Assembly: GCA_003550305.1 (NCBI GenBank)
Contig: QKYT01000067.1
Location: 144,007-208,006 of the forward strand
Length of the DNA stretch: 64,000 nucleotides
Reading direction: 5' to 3'
Source: Glomus cerebriforme
Taxonomy: Eukaryota > Glomeromycota > Glomeromycetes > Glomerales > Glomeraceae
Made by a program: the position numbers and the translations under genes. Below, piece after piece: positions 1-11,115 of the stretch (position 1 is its first letter; each line of letters starts with the position of its first letter). The notes beneath the pieces are model-generated. The model saw only the letters and a list, made by a program, of their open reading frames with translations. It ran no database searches and was not told the DNA's origin.

Positions 1-25
1 TTTCCTTTTTTTTTTTTTTTTTTTT

Positions 26-1162
26 TTAATATCTTTTAATCGCAACAGCCATAATTTCTTCAATCCATTCAATATTTCTGGTATCAATGATTTTTTTCAT
101 TGCATCAGTATGTCTAATCTTAGAATAATTGGAAGAAACAAAATCCAAACCACAAGTTTTTAACATTAAATCATCATGTTCCCATCCGAATAATAAAATT
201 TGTTCCCAATTATCAAGAGAAATTAATTTTGCTAATCTTAATTTAACTAATTTTTGTAATTTTATCAAACCAATCATCTCACTATTGACATAAATTTCTT
301 TTAATAAATCAATATCATCATTCTTAACTAATTTATTAGTATAAATATAATAAAGTATAGATCTAAAAGGTTCATATTTCCAATTACTTAATTTAATAAT
401 TTTGTTTGTACCTTCTATCCAACCACCTCTTAACATTTTATCAAAATAAACACTTCCACTCGCTAATACAACTCTATGAGCTTTAATAAATTTTCCACAA
501 TCCAATACAAAACCTACATCAGCAAAAGCTCCATTTTCAAAAAAACTTTCATTTTGATTTACATTTAATAAAGAATCTTCGATTAATGGTTCTTCGTAAG
601 TAATAAAATGTACATGAAAAATCAAATCGATATCACGTGATTTGTTTCCGTCAGGAAACAATTGATTAATTTGACACAGTCTACGATAACCTAAATCAGA
701 TTCATCATTATCAAATTCAAATCTATGTTCTAAAATTGTATTATTTGTATCAGATTCAATTAAAATATTTCTATGTGGATAATCATTTAAATCAACCATT
801 TCTAAAAATAATTTAAATTTTGCAGGACGAACTTTTATATCATGTTTTTTTTCATAAGGTGTTTGTAATGCTTCTAAATAAGCGGATATATGATCATGTA
901 TATCATTTCCATTAGGAAAGATTTTAAGACGCCATTGAGAAATATATGGTGAATTTTCATAATTTGTTGTATTTGTATATGTAGATTGAAGTTGTGGAAT
1001 TGTAAATCTTGGACTATAAAATATACCTTCAGCTCCACTATTTTTAATGTATTGTTGAAACGAAGAAACTTTCCAACTAAATGTTCCCATTGGAAGATTT
1101 CTTTGTGAATGATTTTCCGATATTACATTTCGGAGTGGTTTTAATAATGTTAAGTAATTCAT
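26..1162 (-). CDS. MATH-BTB domain protein, likely CUL3 ubiquitin-ligase adaptor
   Basis: Single open frame of 378 residues without an intron. Residues about 25-190 look like a MATH/TRAF-like beta sandwich (GTFSWKVSSF near the start, YISQWRLKIFPNGN in the middle, IDLIFHVHFI at the end). Residues about 208-280 are a BTB/POZ fold: FADVGFVLDCGKFIKAHRVV, then LASGSVYFDKML and FRSILYYIYTNKL. The remainder is helical and BACK-like. In animals, plants and fungi, MATH-BTB proteins recruit substrates through MATH and bind CUL3 through BTB; that role is inferred here. The stop lies 25 bases from the window edge, followed downstream by a T tract. The ATG at 1162 is the first in frame and begins shortly before the MATH fold. 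BTB genes are greatly expanded in Glomeromycotina, so this is probably one of many paralogues. The domain call is firm, the substrate unknown. Confidence 0.85.
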   Translation of the reverse strand: MNYLTLLKPLRNVISENHSQRNLPMGTFSWKVSSFQQYIKNSGAEGIFYSPRFTIPQLQSTYTNTTNYENSPYISQWRLKIFPNGNDIHDHISAYLEALQTPYEKKHDIKVRPAKFKLFLEMVDLNDYPHRNILIESDTNNTILEHRFEFDNDESDLGYRRLCQINQLFPDGNKSRDIDLIFHVHFITYEEPLIEDSLLNVNQNESFFENGAFADVGFVLDCGKFIKAHRVVLASGSVYFDKMLRGGWIEGTNKIIKLSNWKYEPFRSILYYIYTNKLVKNDDIDLLKEIYVNSEMIGLIKLQKLVKLRLAKLISLDNWEQILLFGWEHDDLMLKTCGLDFVSSNYSKIRHTDAMKKIIDTRNIEWIEEIMAVAIKRY

Positions 1163-3415
1163 AAACTATGTATGACAAATATAATAATAAAGAAAAAGAA
1201 AAAAAAAAGAAAATTAATAATTATAATTAATTTTTAATAAAATTCCGATAAAGGTTTGTTTTAGTCATAATGATGAAACATGAATGCTTACATTACTCAC
1301 CATTTTAGTATAATTATTTAAATGTTTAATAATTTCTTGTTTGTTAAAAGTAGAAAAAAAAACAATTCTAATTTTTTTTTATTCTTTTTTTTTAAAACCA
1401 AAAAGAAAAAGGTGATTCTTTGAATGCAACATTTCGATCTTCCACATTCCTTATATAATAATTAATAATACTTTGTGTCACATGCTGGGGGAATTTGTCT
1501 ACGTAGATCTAAATTAGTTTAAATAAAAAGTCTAAAGAGTAAAGATTATCTTAATATTAGATAAACTGCAGTTTTGACAGCTAAGTAAATCAGATGTCCA
1601 GATTGTATCACGAGGTATTAAATTAATTATCGTCCGCAGTAAATTAATTAATAAAATGATTTTCATAAAATTCACGAGCTTTGAATGTGAAAATTGCATG
1701 AATAGGTATATAATAAATCACTTTACATTAATTAATATTTAAATAATTTAACATAGTAATGTTTAACATGAGATAATAAAAAAAACTTAAATTTTTTTCT
1801 TTGTCTTTGGGCGTGGAAAAATAAAATATAAATTTTGTTTGCTTTTTTGTTTGTTGATCTCTAATATTACTAAGCTTTTAAATCTAGTCATTCTAGCAAC
1901 TAGTGTCAAATTAGCTAACAATGCTCATTATTTAGATATTAATTTCATGAGCATGAAATATTATCACTTATTAATTTGTGATTATGAACTTTAAAATTAA
2001 AAATTAAATCGCATGAATTATTGTAATTTACGATTATTTGTGATTTACAATGAATGAATCATTTAGAGCAGGAGATGGTCGCATCATACGAACAGGCGCA
2101 GCATTATGCTTATGCATACATAAAAATTTATTTAACAAAGAATTTGACACATATTTCCTTGTTTTATTTTAAGAGAAAATTTTTTAAGTTAAAATTTAAT
2201 TTTAATACAAAGAAAATTATAAAAAAATCGTTATTATGTGCAACCACTTAACTATGATCGATATTTATAAGATTCTTTTAAATAAATAATTTTATTTTAT
2301 TTAGATATGGTAGATTAATTAAAAAAGATCCTATTCTTTATATTACTATAAACTTAAGTTGGTAAACATTTCACCGATCTTAATTTATTAATTTCCGTCT
2401 AATAAGTTTATTTACTGTATATCTATTTATTGTACAAAGATTTTCATCTTAAAGGATCAATATTAATTTTCTCCATAAAGCGTAATGTAAAAAAAAAACT
2501 TAAAATTTAAGTACGAAATCTTAATTTGACATTTATGAATTCCTAATTAATGTATAAATAATAATTTGTATTAAACCCATTTTTTTACAAATTCAATTGA
2601 AAACTTTAGACATCACGCCCTGCGATTTTCCTAAATCTCGTTTATTTAATGTCCTAAATTGACGCGATATATATTAGGGGTGTGTTGAACAAATTTTACT
2701 ACTACGCCACAATCGATATATAGATCTTTGCTTCCGCGATCCTATTATTTTTCACGTTAAATTATAATTTAAGACGAAATAACAATTAATTCTTTTGACA
2801 ATCCTATATAAACTAAATATAAATGCTATAATAATAATATTTAAACACGATTCCTTATATGATATAATAAAAATTCTATAATAATATAATATTTTTAATG
2901 TTAAAAGAATTTAAAAATTGAAGCATAAAATATATTGAACATATTACTTAGATAGTTGAATGCCGAATGAATAAAATTTTGTTAAATATAGGTTTTGTTT
3001 TGTTATTCACTTTTGAATTTAGATCTTGAATATTTTGTATTATGATTCGTAATGGCATTCTTTTGAAAATTGATATTTTTACTATCTCTATTTACACAAT
3101 CTGAAAAAAAAATCAGTTTTTGCATTCCCTGATACTATGCCATAAATAATTTCAGAAATTAATGATTATTAAGTAAAAAGTTTGTTGTAGTCATATTGCT
3201 TAAATCCTGTAAAGTTATGATAAGAATTTTTACACATATCAACGTATTCAATTTTTATTTCACTAAATAAAGTGTAGCTTCATTTGAATCTTTATTATTA
3301 CTGATTCACACTCAAAACTTTAAACAATATTTCTTTTATATTTAATATATGATTTTGCCACCCATTCAAATCACTTGATATATGTTAAATACAAAAACGT
3401 ACTCTAAATGTTTAA
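1163..3415. other. AT-rich spacer, no gene seen
   Basis: No frame with protein-like composition was found on either strand. A 65-codon frame at 2054-2251 turns into low-complexity K/F/N sequence and looks random. The part next to 1162 is presumably the MATH-BTB promoter and 5' leader; no clear motif stands out. Confidence 0.5.
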
Positions 3416-4352
3416 CAATTCTATATAAAGTTATCTTATATAATTATAATATTGTTTGAGTATAAGTATAATTCCCTAATTTTGTAAATATTATTTTTCA
3501 TTCAATAATTCCGTCCCTAATCATGTCATCCATACATCATGTAACATATCAAATTCTGAATTGCTTGAATGGTAAACCTCATATTAAATAAAATGTCAAT
3601 GTATTCTTTGAATTCACTTGGTTGAATACATGTAATAAAAATAAACCATCAAGTGATATAACGAAATCTAAAGGAACTTCTTCAATCCAATTAATCCAAC
3701 TTTAAAGAAGGAGAAGAAATACAATATGTCTTTTTTTAACTAACATCAATTCTTTTTGATAATCAAAAAATTTGTTAATGCTAAAAGATGAAATGGTAAT
3801 ACAAAAAATAACTAGTATAATGGAGTTTACTATATGCTCTAATACCTAGCAATTCTATATAAAGTAATCTTATATAATCATAATATTGTTTGAGTATAAG
3901 TATAACTTCCTTGTAATATATCAAATTCTGAATTGCTTAAATGGTAGACCTTATATTGAGGTAAAATATCAATGTATTCTTCACTTGGTTGAATATATAT
4001 AATAAAAATAAACTATTAAGTGATATAACAAATTTAAAGAAACTTCTTCAATCCAATTAATCCAACTTTAGAAAAGGAGAAGAAATACAGTATATCTCCT
4101 TTTAACTAACATCAATTCTTTTTGATAATCAAAAAATATGCTCTAATACTCAGCAATTCTATATAAAGTTATCTTATATAATTATAATATTGTTTAAGTA
4201 TAATTTTCTTAATCATAATAAAAATAAACCATTAAGCAATATGATAAAATTTATGGAACTTCTTTAATCCAATTAATCCACTTTAGAGAAGGAGAAGAAA
4301 TACAGTATATCTCCTTCTCTTATAACAACTAACATCAATTCTTTTTGATAAT
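3416..4352. repeat. Three degenerate tandem copies of a shrinking repeat unit
   Basis: The same two blocks recur three times. The first block begins CAATTCTATATAAAGTTATC and starts at 3416, 3850 and 4154. The second block (TTCTTCAATCCAATTAATCC followed by a GGAGAAGAAATACA segment and a TTCTTTTTGATAATC end) lies near 3678-3771, 4043-4137 and 4259-4352. Units run 3416-3771, 3850-4137 and 4154-4352, so the distance between the blocks shrinks from copy to copy through internal deletion. No coding potential. Confidence 0.75.
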
Positions 4353-4407
4353 CCAATATCTGATCTATATAAAAATATTTCAACATAAAATTTAATTAAT
4401 TTTTAAA

Positions 4408-4645
4408 ACAATATAAATATGAAAAGATTTCATAAATATATTAATATTAAATCTTCTTAATTGGAAATCATATTGAATTCTTAATAAGTAATAAAGTATT
4501 AATTGATTTAAACAATATAAATATGAAAAGATTTCACAATTATATTAATTCTTAACTGGAAATCATATTGAATTCTCAATTAGAACAATATAAATGTGAA
4601 AAGATTTTACAAATATATTTAATTAATTAGGAATTATATAGAATC
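4408..4645. repeat. Three copies of a roughly 75-100 bp AT-rich unit
   Basis: The motif AACAATATAAATATGAAAAG followed by TTGGAAATCATATTGAATTC recurs beginning near 4409, 4512 and 4585, with small indels. It follows directly on the larger tandem repeat at 3416-4352 and may belong to the same element. Confidence 0.65.
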
Positions 4646-5974
4646 TGAAATTTTTAAAAATTGGATTATCCTTGTCAAAGATTGTTGCTGAAGTTGTCAT
4701 GTTTAGTTCAATTTCATTCATAACTGTTGAAAGTTTTGATGTTAAATCAATTATTTTAATATTAAAATCACAATGTAAATTTCTCTTTGATAACCACAGT
4801 TTTTTCTTAGGAATTAACTAATGATCTTTAGCAATTATTGGATAAGCCAATTTTGATTTGCTCTTTCAATGTTCTAGAAATTCTTCTTTTTGTAATAAAT
4901 AATATAATAATAATTAATTAAGCAAATAATCTTTAATTTTAAAATTATTCTTCATAAATATTAATATCCAAAATGTTAAAATGTTTTAAAAAACTTGGTG
5001 CATAAATAATTCATCTTATATTTCTTAATAATTTGGTAATATAAAATTTAAAATAATTAAATCCCAGAATTCTTTGGTAAATCTGATATAATTTATTTTT
5101 CTATAATAATGTGAATATGCGTGATTAATTGTGCTGATGTGAAAAAGTTTGCATGATTTTTTTAAAAATCAAATCTTCTTTCAAGAACCGAATAATGTTG
5201 CACCAATAAAAAAAATTCCAATCATCATAAAAATAAAAATAGAACTACAGCTTATCACCCAGAAAAATTTCTTTTTTCAAATTATGTAAAAAAAATTTTT
5301 TTCAATGTAGTTGGCGGGTTGTGATTTAAAAGTGGTCCGATATTGCAGATCATAAAACTTTGTTATCAATATGTATTTTCTTTTTATTAATATTTGCTTT
5401 GAGTTTTGAAAGCAGAAAAAGTCCTTATAATCGTATAATTTGTTGGATGGATTGTTAGAAAGAAAGAAAAGGGGGATCAATGATTTTGATCAACAAATAT
5501 TTCGAACTATTTATATTAAAATTTTTTTTTATCCAATCATGCGTTACCAATCATTAGCTCGTGCTTCTGAAAGATTTACAGCTATTAATCGGATGCTTTT
5601 CAAATTGTCCACCATAAATGTAATGGCGTAATGGATATTATTATATGCCTCTTTTAAAGATCCTTGCTTAGTGTTTTAGTATTAATGGGAAAACGAGACT
5701 TGGAATTAATTCAGTATCTAGGGTTGAACTCTGAGTAAAGAAATATTATGGACAAATTTATTTAAAAAATAAACTATAACAATATATTAAAAAAGAACAC
5801 GTGCCGAATCTTTTTTACTGATTTAAAAATTATTCTTTATATAAGTTCTATTAAATATTTATTTAGATATTATACATAAATAAAGTCTCTAAATTCTTAA
5901 TGTTCGTTTTTAAATCTCCACACCTAAATGGTTTACTCTTTTCCCCACATTTATGAAATTATATGTATTATTAA
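4646..5974. other. AT-rich spacer downstream of FERRY3, no gene seen
   Basis: Short frames at 5277-5480 (minus) and 5440-5631 (plus) overlap in antisense and show no recognisable domain. The last few hundred bases should contain the FERRY3 3' end, which lies on the minus strand. Confidence 0.45.
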
Positions 5975-8900
5975 CTAACTAGCTCTAAAAATTCCAGTTA
6001 ATAATTGTCTAAAATTATTAAATTGTTGTTCTGATACATCTTTATTCAATAAAAATGTAACGGTCTTAGTTTCTTGTTCTTTTTCTGTTACATGTTTTGG
6101 TACACTCACATTTGTCATCATACCTTTCGTACATTTTAACACTAATTCTCCTCTCCTTATGAGTATATTTTCATCAAATTGATCCGCTGTTGTAAATATA
6201 TCAATATTTGATGGCAATAATAAAATCGGTAACGAAATACTCGTTATATCAAACCTATCGATTGTTCTTAGTATATTACGTAATCCACTAATTGCATTTG
6301 ATTTATATGTAAATTCAGATTTTTGAATCGCTAAATAGAAATAAATAAATAAATATTATCAACAAATTTCTTTAATAAAGAAGTATTAAAGGAATAAATA
6401 ACCTACATTCAAATTCAATCACCAAATGAAATACAACATGAATTAGTGGCAAATTCGAATGCCTTGTAATAAAGAAGTCTCCTACAATTTTAGAAACATA
6501 TATATTATTATTTATTTAATTAACTATACAACTAACTAAAAGAAAAACAATATTATATAAATTTTCTTGCCTTCCTGGACAGAATATGAGGTTGTAAAAT
6601 CTCTTTCAATGGTGTCAAACTGAGATTCTACGTCTTCAAAATGGAAATCTGTCGACTCCTTACACCTCTCAAAAAATGCTGTAAAAGTATTTTATTTTAT
6701 TTTATTTATTTATTTATTTATTTATTTTTTTTAATATTTATATTTAGGTATTAAAAAAACAAAGAAAATTTTAATAATAGATAAATTAACCTTTATTGGC
6801 ACTTTTCCCTAGTTTATATTGAGGCCAGTCTCTTGGTGTTAATAGTAAGACAATTGCCGTTAAATTTTGAGAATATAAATTAGCAGCAGTCTGGGCTCTA
6901 TATGCCATATCACGAGCATCATTGGATGAATTGAGTAGGTCTTCCGTATCAGATACCAAAAGTCGAAGATTATGGGTCGATTTCACTTGATTTCCAAGAG
7001 AAATTGTGAATGATTCAACAAGTTGTGGATTATCTAATGGTAAATTTGGCCCATGGCTTTTTTGATTATAATTATAATGATGATGATGAAACGAAAAAAA
7101 TGGATCAACATTGATTTGTATTGGCCAGAATGTCTTTCCATATATTGCAATGGAACATGGTATAGAGCAATTTATATAAAAATATTCCAACCCGTTCCCA
7201 TCTCCTTCAAGATTTTTTCTACCCAGCCATCCACCGAATTTTCTTACTGTATTTGGTGAAGCCAGCGATTGTTTTTGCTGAAAAAATGACCAAGTATTTT
7301 TCTTTTCTTGTTTAATAGGAATCGTTAGTCCTGGTCTCCGTTGAGATTTTGATCGTTTGCCGATACTTCCCGATTGTTCTTTCAAAGGTGAACTCACAAA
7401 AGGAACAGAAGGGCGTCGAGTTAGATTAGCCGAAGTATTAGCTATTTGATTGTTAATTTTATCTGGTTGTTCTAGTAAAAAATTAACAGCATGTTCCTAA
7501 AAAACCAAAAACTTGATTATGCATTAATTGTGGTTAATAAGATGAATATATAAAATAAAATGATTTTAATCACCATATTTCCATTGGTCATCTCTAAAGC
7601 TATTCTAGCTTTCTCTTGATTAAATCCCATTTCCTCCATTCTTTTCAATATATGAGGATCTTCTTCCTATCTCAATTATCAAATAAAATTTTAAGTTATT
7701 ATGTGAAAAATTTAGAAAAAAAATTATTTTATATTTGTATCATAGGTATATATAAATCTGAATGTTTCACACATTAGAATAGGCCGGCTTCTTATTATCT
7801 TCGCCTGATGGTGGAAACATTGGGGATGGTGGTGACATCAAAGTTGGTGGTAGCACAATATCTGACAAAGAACTTATACTTCCATGACGACTACGAGTTC
7901 CACTTTTTTGAACCAACCGTAACATTTGTTTTGACAGGTCTTTGTGACATTTTTTCATATCATCTATAACTTCATTAACAATCTCTTTTCCATCTAATTG
8001 AAATATCCAATTTGGATCTGTTGGTGTTTTATTTTTTTTTAACCATCGCTGATGTGCTTGATAAAGTTTGGTCGCAAATTCACAATATTCTTTTCTCTGT
8101 AATCTCTTAATATTTTCGAGTTCACTAGCTAAGGTGATTTGATTATATTCAACATCCTAAAAAAAGTGTTATTTCAATATATTAAATTCGGACTCACATG
8201 AAAAGAAATAAAATGGTGGCTTTACCTCTCGATGTTTCTCTACTAAATTTATAATTCCACTATTTTGAATAGATCCAGACTCAATTCCTTCCATTTCTCT
8301 CTCGTGACTTACCGAATTTTATTAAAAATAAATTAAATTTTTTTTTTTTTTTAAAAAAAAAAAAGAGAAAATAACTAAATATACCTTTCCCTCATATTTT
8401 CCAGTTCTTTTTCTCTGGAGGATATCAAATCTTTAATTGCCTGTTTATAACCTTGTTCTAATTGTAAAAGTGTATCAAATATTGATGGTACAGGAGAATG
8501 AACAAGTGTATGATATGCTTTGGGGAAGATGTTCTAAAAGATTAATAAAAATATGTAATATATATTTTTTAAGTGTCTTTTTTTTAAAAAAAGAGAGAGA
8601 GAGAGAGAGGTTAAATACCTCTGAAGGGGAATCATTATATCTTGTTGTGTATTTCTTATATTTAGCTATAAGATTCTCGCGAATCTTTGTTGCATCTGAT
8701 TCATCTTGAACTAATAATTTAACTTATGGTCAATCACAAATTAGAATCAATTGATTTAACAAAAGAAATAAAGTTGTATTAGATACTTCTTGAATCTCTT
8801 TCAATATCTCTACGCCAACTTTCGTTCATCAGTGATTCAACAGTTGAAAGAACAGAGTTCTCCAAATAAAATGGAATATTGTATACGTTCATAAAATGCC

Positions 8901-9024
8901 TAACAACATCAATCAACAACTGATCTTTTTTAATTTGAATCGTAAACCCTGTTTGCACATTATTTGGGGGAAGAGTAAAGTGAAGGTTAACCGAAAGATC
9001 TTTCAACACTTTAGTTGGTGACAT
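5975..9024 (-). CDS. FERRY3: FERRY3 / C12orf4 homologue with an inserted UBA domain
   Basis: Ten exons (descending): 9024-8787, 8710-8619, 8533-8385, 8307-8226, 8156-7773, 7666-7574, 7496-6791, 6678-6571, 6481-6407, 6330-5975. They total 2283 nt and encode 760 residues. In mammals C12orf4 (Fy-3) is a subunit of the FERRY complex, which binds active Rab5 on early endosomes and carries mRNAs. Matches I recognise from the family are ESTDFHFEDVESQF, GDFFITRHSNLPLIHVVFHL, GLRNILRT, RRGELVLKCTKGMM and the IFRAS end; the N-terminal half has the same helical layout (YHTLVHSPVPSIFDTLLQLE). Unlike the animal protein of about 550 residues, this one has a UBA-like segment at residues about 318-356 (ILKRMEEMGFNQEKARIAL, then HAVNFLLEQ) and a basic low-complexity insert after it. 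The intron between exons 8 and 9 has a GC donor. The exon 5 donor (GTGTGA) is weak and the least certain boundary. Confidence 0.88.
7574..7666 (-). other. FERRY3: Exon 6 of FERRY3: most of the UBA-like domain
   Basis: This exon opens with EEDPHILKRMEEMGFNQEKA and the domain finishes in the next exon with EHAVNFLLEQP. The MGF loop followed by an A-x2-AL helix and a final N-x-E-x-A-V-x-(F/W)-L-L helix is the UBA signature. The domain is split by a phase-0 intron. The animal protein lacks it, to my knowledge. Confidence 0.7.
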
Positions 9025-9805
9025 TTTATATTATACAATAATGTTAAAAAATAATAATTAAATGAGAATAAAAAAATAAAAAAGAAACCCGAGAAGTAAA
9101 TTTAGACGCGCATTTAAAATTTTAAAGCTTTTTTTAGTGTCACGTATGACAATTATGTTTAAAAAACTGACTATCACATGTTATTTTGTCATTTTTTTTT
9201 AAAGTTAGAAAAAATTCTCTAATTTTCAACTGCTTAGATGAAACACTTACCCCACTCTTATGTAAAAGAATGTATGTAAAATCCCAAAATATGGGGGTAT
9301 TGTTTCTAGAATAACTTCATTTGGGCGTAATAAAAGGAATTTTTTTTGATTTATCATAAGTCTCTTATGGAAAAATTTGACATTAGAAGCGCTAATTTTT
9401 AAATCGAATACATATGCATTATGTAATATGTATACTGCAAGTGAAGTTAATATCTCGGGCGAAACCGAATCTAAAACATGCGAGATTCCGAAACTTATTC
9501 AATTGAAAAATAAATCACGTGGTTAAAACCTTTTGGTTTTGAATGTAAAATTTGGGTATACAGAACGCGTAATTTTTACCTACTTAACCAATAAAACACT
9601 GCGTAAAATGATAAATGGTATTGTTAAATTACCACTTTTGTACTTTTGTACGTTCTGCCAGGTTAGGCATATATCCCGATATTGAGCCAAAATTCCATGG
9701 AATTTATGGTAACATTGCGGAAAATCGGATTTTTTTTTCCTAGTGAAAAATTATAAATAAAGTTTTAGTAAAATAAATTTTTAAATACTCTTCTACTGTA
9801 TAAAT
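9025..9805. promoter_or_regulatory. Bidirectional intergenic region between FERRY3 and RUT1
   Basis: About 780 bases separate two divergent start codons, so this holds both promoters. The sequence is AT-rich, with A and T runs on both sides and a slightly more GC-rich centre around 9460-9720. I could not identify a specific factor site; the assignment rests on gene orientation. Confidence 0.5.
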
Positions 9806-11115
9806 ATGAAGTGTGAAAATTGTCAGATTGATAAATTATCTAAAGAATTTCCAGTTGATACTATTGGCAAAAAGTGTTGTCATATTCCTAGTTTTTGTTT
9901 AAAGGTAGGTTTTAATTATTATTTTTACTTGGTAAAAATAATTCAGTTTAATTCTAGAATTCTAATTCGTTCTTTCCCTTGCTAAGTGTTTAATAAATTA
10001 TTTTAATGTTCAAAAATCAAACCAAACTCAACAAAAATGCCCTGAATGCGAAGTAATTATTTCAAAACAAGAAGTTAAAAATTTAAACCTAGCATGGGAA
10101 AAGGCACTATTCCGAATTAATCTTACCAAAAATAAAAATAAATTGATTCTAAATGAAGCTACTACCGCAAAAGGAGATTTTTATGTGATTTTATTGAGCG
10201 GAACAAAACTAAACTTTAAGTTAGAAGAAATTAAAAGTGTTGAGGATTTAAAAGATGCCATAGAAAAGAAAACTAAGGTTAGAACTAATAAACAAAGATT
10301 AATTCATAAAGGTGATGAGTTACAAGTAAGTTATATTAATGTAAAATTCAAAAAAAAAAATTTAAATTCTCTTGTTAATAAATTCTTACTTACACAATTT
10401 TAGACCCTTTCAACTCAAGGAACTAAAAATCAACTTTCTGATTATTCAATAGTTGCTGAAAGTCATATTCAACTTATGGTTTTATTATATTCTATTTCAA
10501 AAGAATTATCTATAAGCTCATTAACTTTTGATTTATTCTGGGGATATCCATTAAGCGGAAAAGATTTTTTAGATGGTACTTGTATGCTTTATACATCAGA
10601 TGGCAACCTTTACCGTACTTTTGATTGGTCTAAAAGGTATTATGCCGATGTACCTAATGTTTCACATTCCGGTGATATTATGGACCATGCTAATAAAAGA
10701 GGTAAGATTTAAATAACCAAATAATCCATATATTTGAATCTTTTTCTTTGAATTTTATATATAATTACTTTTATTGTATATAGGACATCATTGTATTACA
10801 GCAAAATTAAATTTAATGCCGAGCCATGTGACAAGGTTATATTTTGTTTTAAGTGCATATAATTCGCCAAATATCGGATGTTTTCCAAACCCTTCATTTA
10901 AAATGTATGATCCCGCAGATCCTGATGTACAATTATGTTCTTATACTATACAATCTGCTGCTACTTCTCCAGCAGTTATAATGTGTGTAGTTGAAAAAAA
11001 CGAAAAAGATGATAAAGGTAATTGGAATATATTTGAAATCGGTAGATTATCTGATGGTAATGCAAAGCATTATCAACCAATTATAGAAACAATTAGTAAT
11101 ATAAATGATTTCTAA
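9806..11115 (+). CDS. RUT1: RING-like + ubiquitin-like + TerD-like protein
   Basis: Four exons, 9806-9904, 9987-10325, 10404-10701 and 10784-11115, give 355 residues. Residues 3-54 form a RING-like zinc module: C3-x2-C6-x17-C24-x-H26-x4-C31-x2-C34-x16-C51-x2-C54; the H-x4-C spacing is one longer than the classical RING. Residues about 96-175 are a ubiquitin fold: GDFYVILLSGTKLNFKLEEI, KQRLIHKGDELQ, then LSDYSIVAESHIQLMVLL, which matches ubiquitin's QQRLIFAGKQLE and LSDYNIQKESTLHLVL. There is no C-terminal diglycine, so it cannot be processed and conjugated. Residues about 175-350 resemble bacterial TerD: LTFDLFWGYPLSGKDFLDG against the GWD...DFDLDAS block, SHSGDIMD, a MPSHVTRLYFVLSAYNSPN strand pair and GNWNIFEIGRLSDG. 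A stress-linked ubiquitin ligase or scaffold is plausible, but catalytic activity is unproven. Intron phases 0, 0 and 1 are shared with both paralogues. Confidence 0.83.

Noticed and set aside
2054..2251. 65-codon plus-strand frame
   Set aside because: Half is K/F/N low-complexity; no splice context or homology recognised.
3416..4645. CRISPR-like array
   Set aside because: Copies are long, degenerate and not separated by unique spacers; a eukaryotic context also argues against it.
5440..5631. 63-codon plus-strand frame
   Set aside because: No domain, overlaps another random frame in antisense, low-complexity part in the middle.
9806..11115. Reading the RUT N-terminus as a B-box or LIM finger
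   Set aside because: The order C-C-C-H-C-C-C-C with a final CPEC fits RING best, although the H-x4-C spacing is slightly long.
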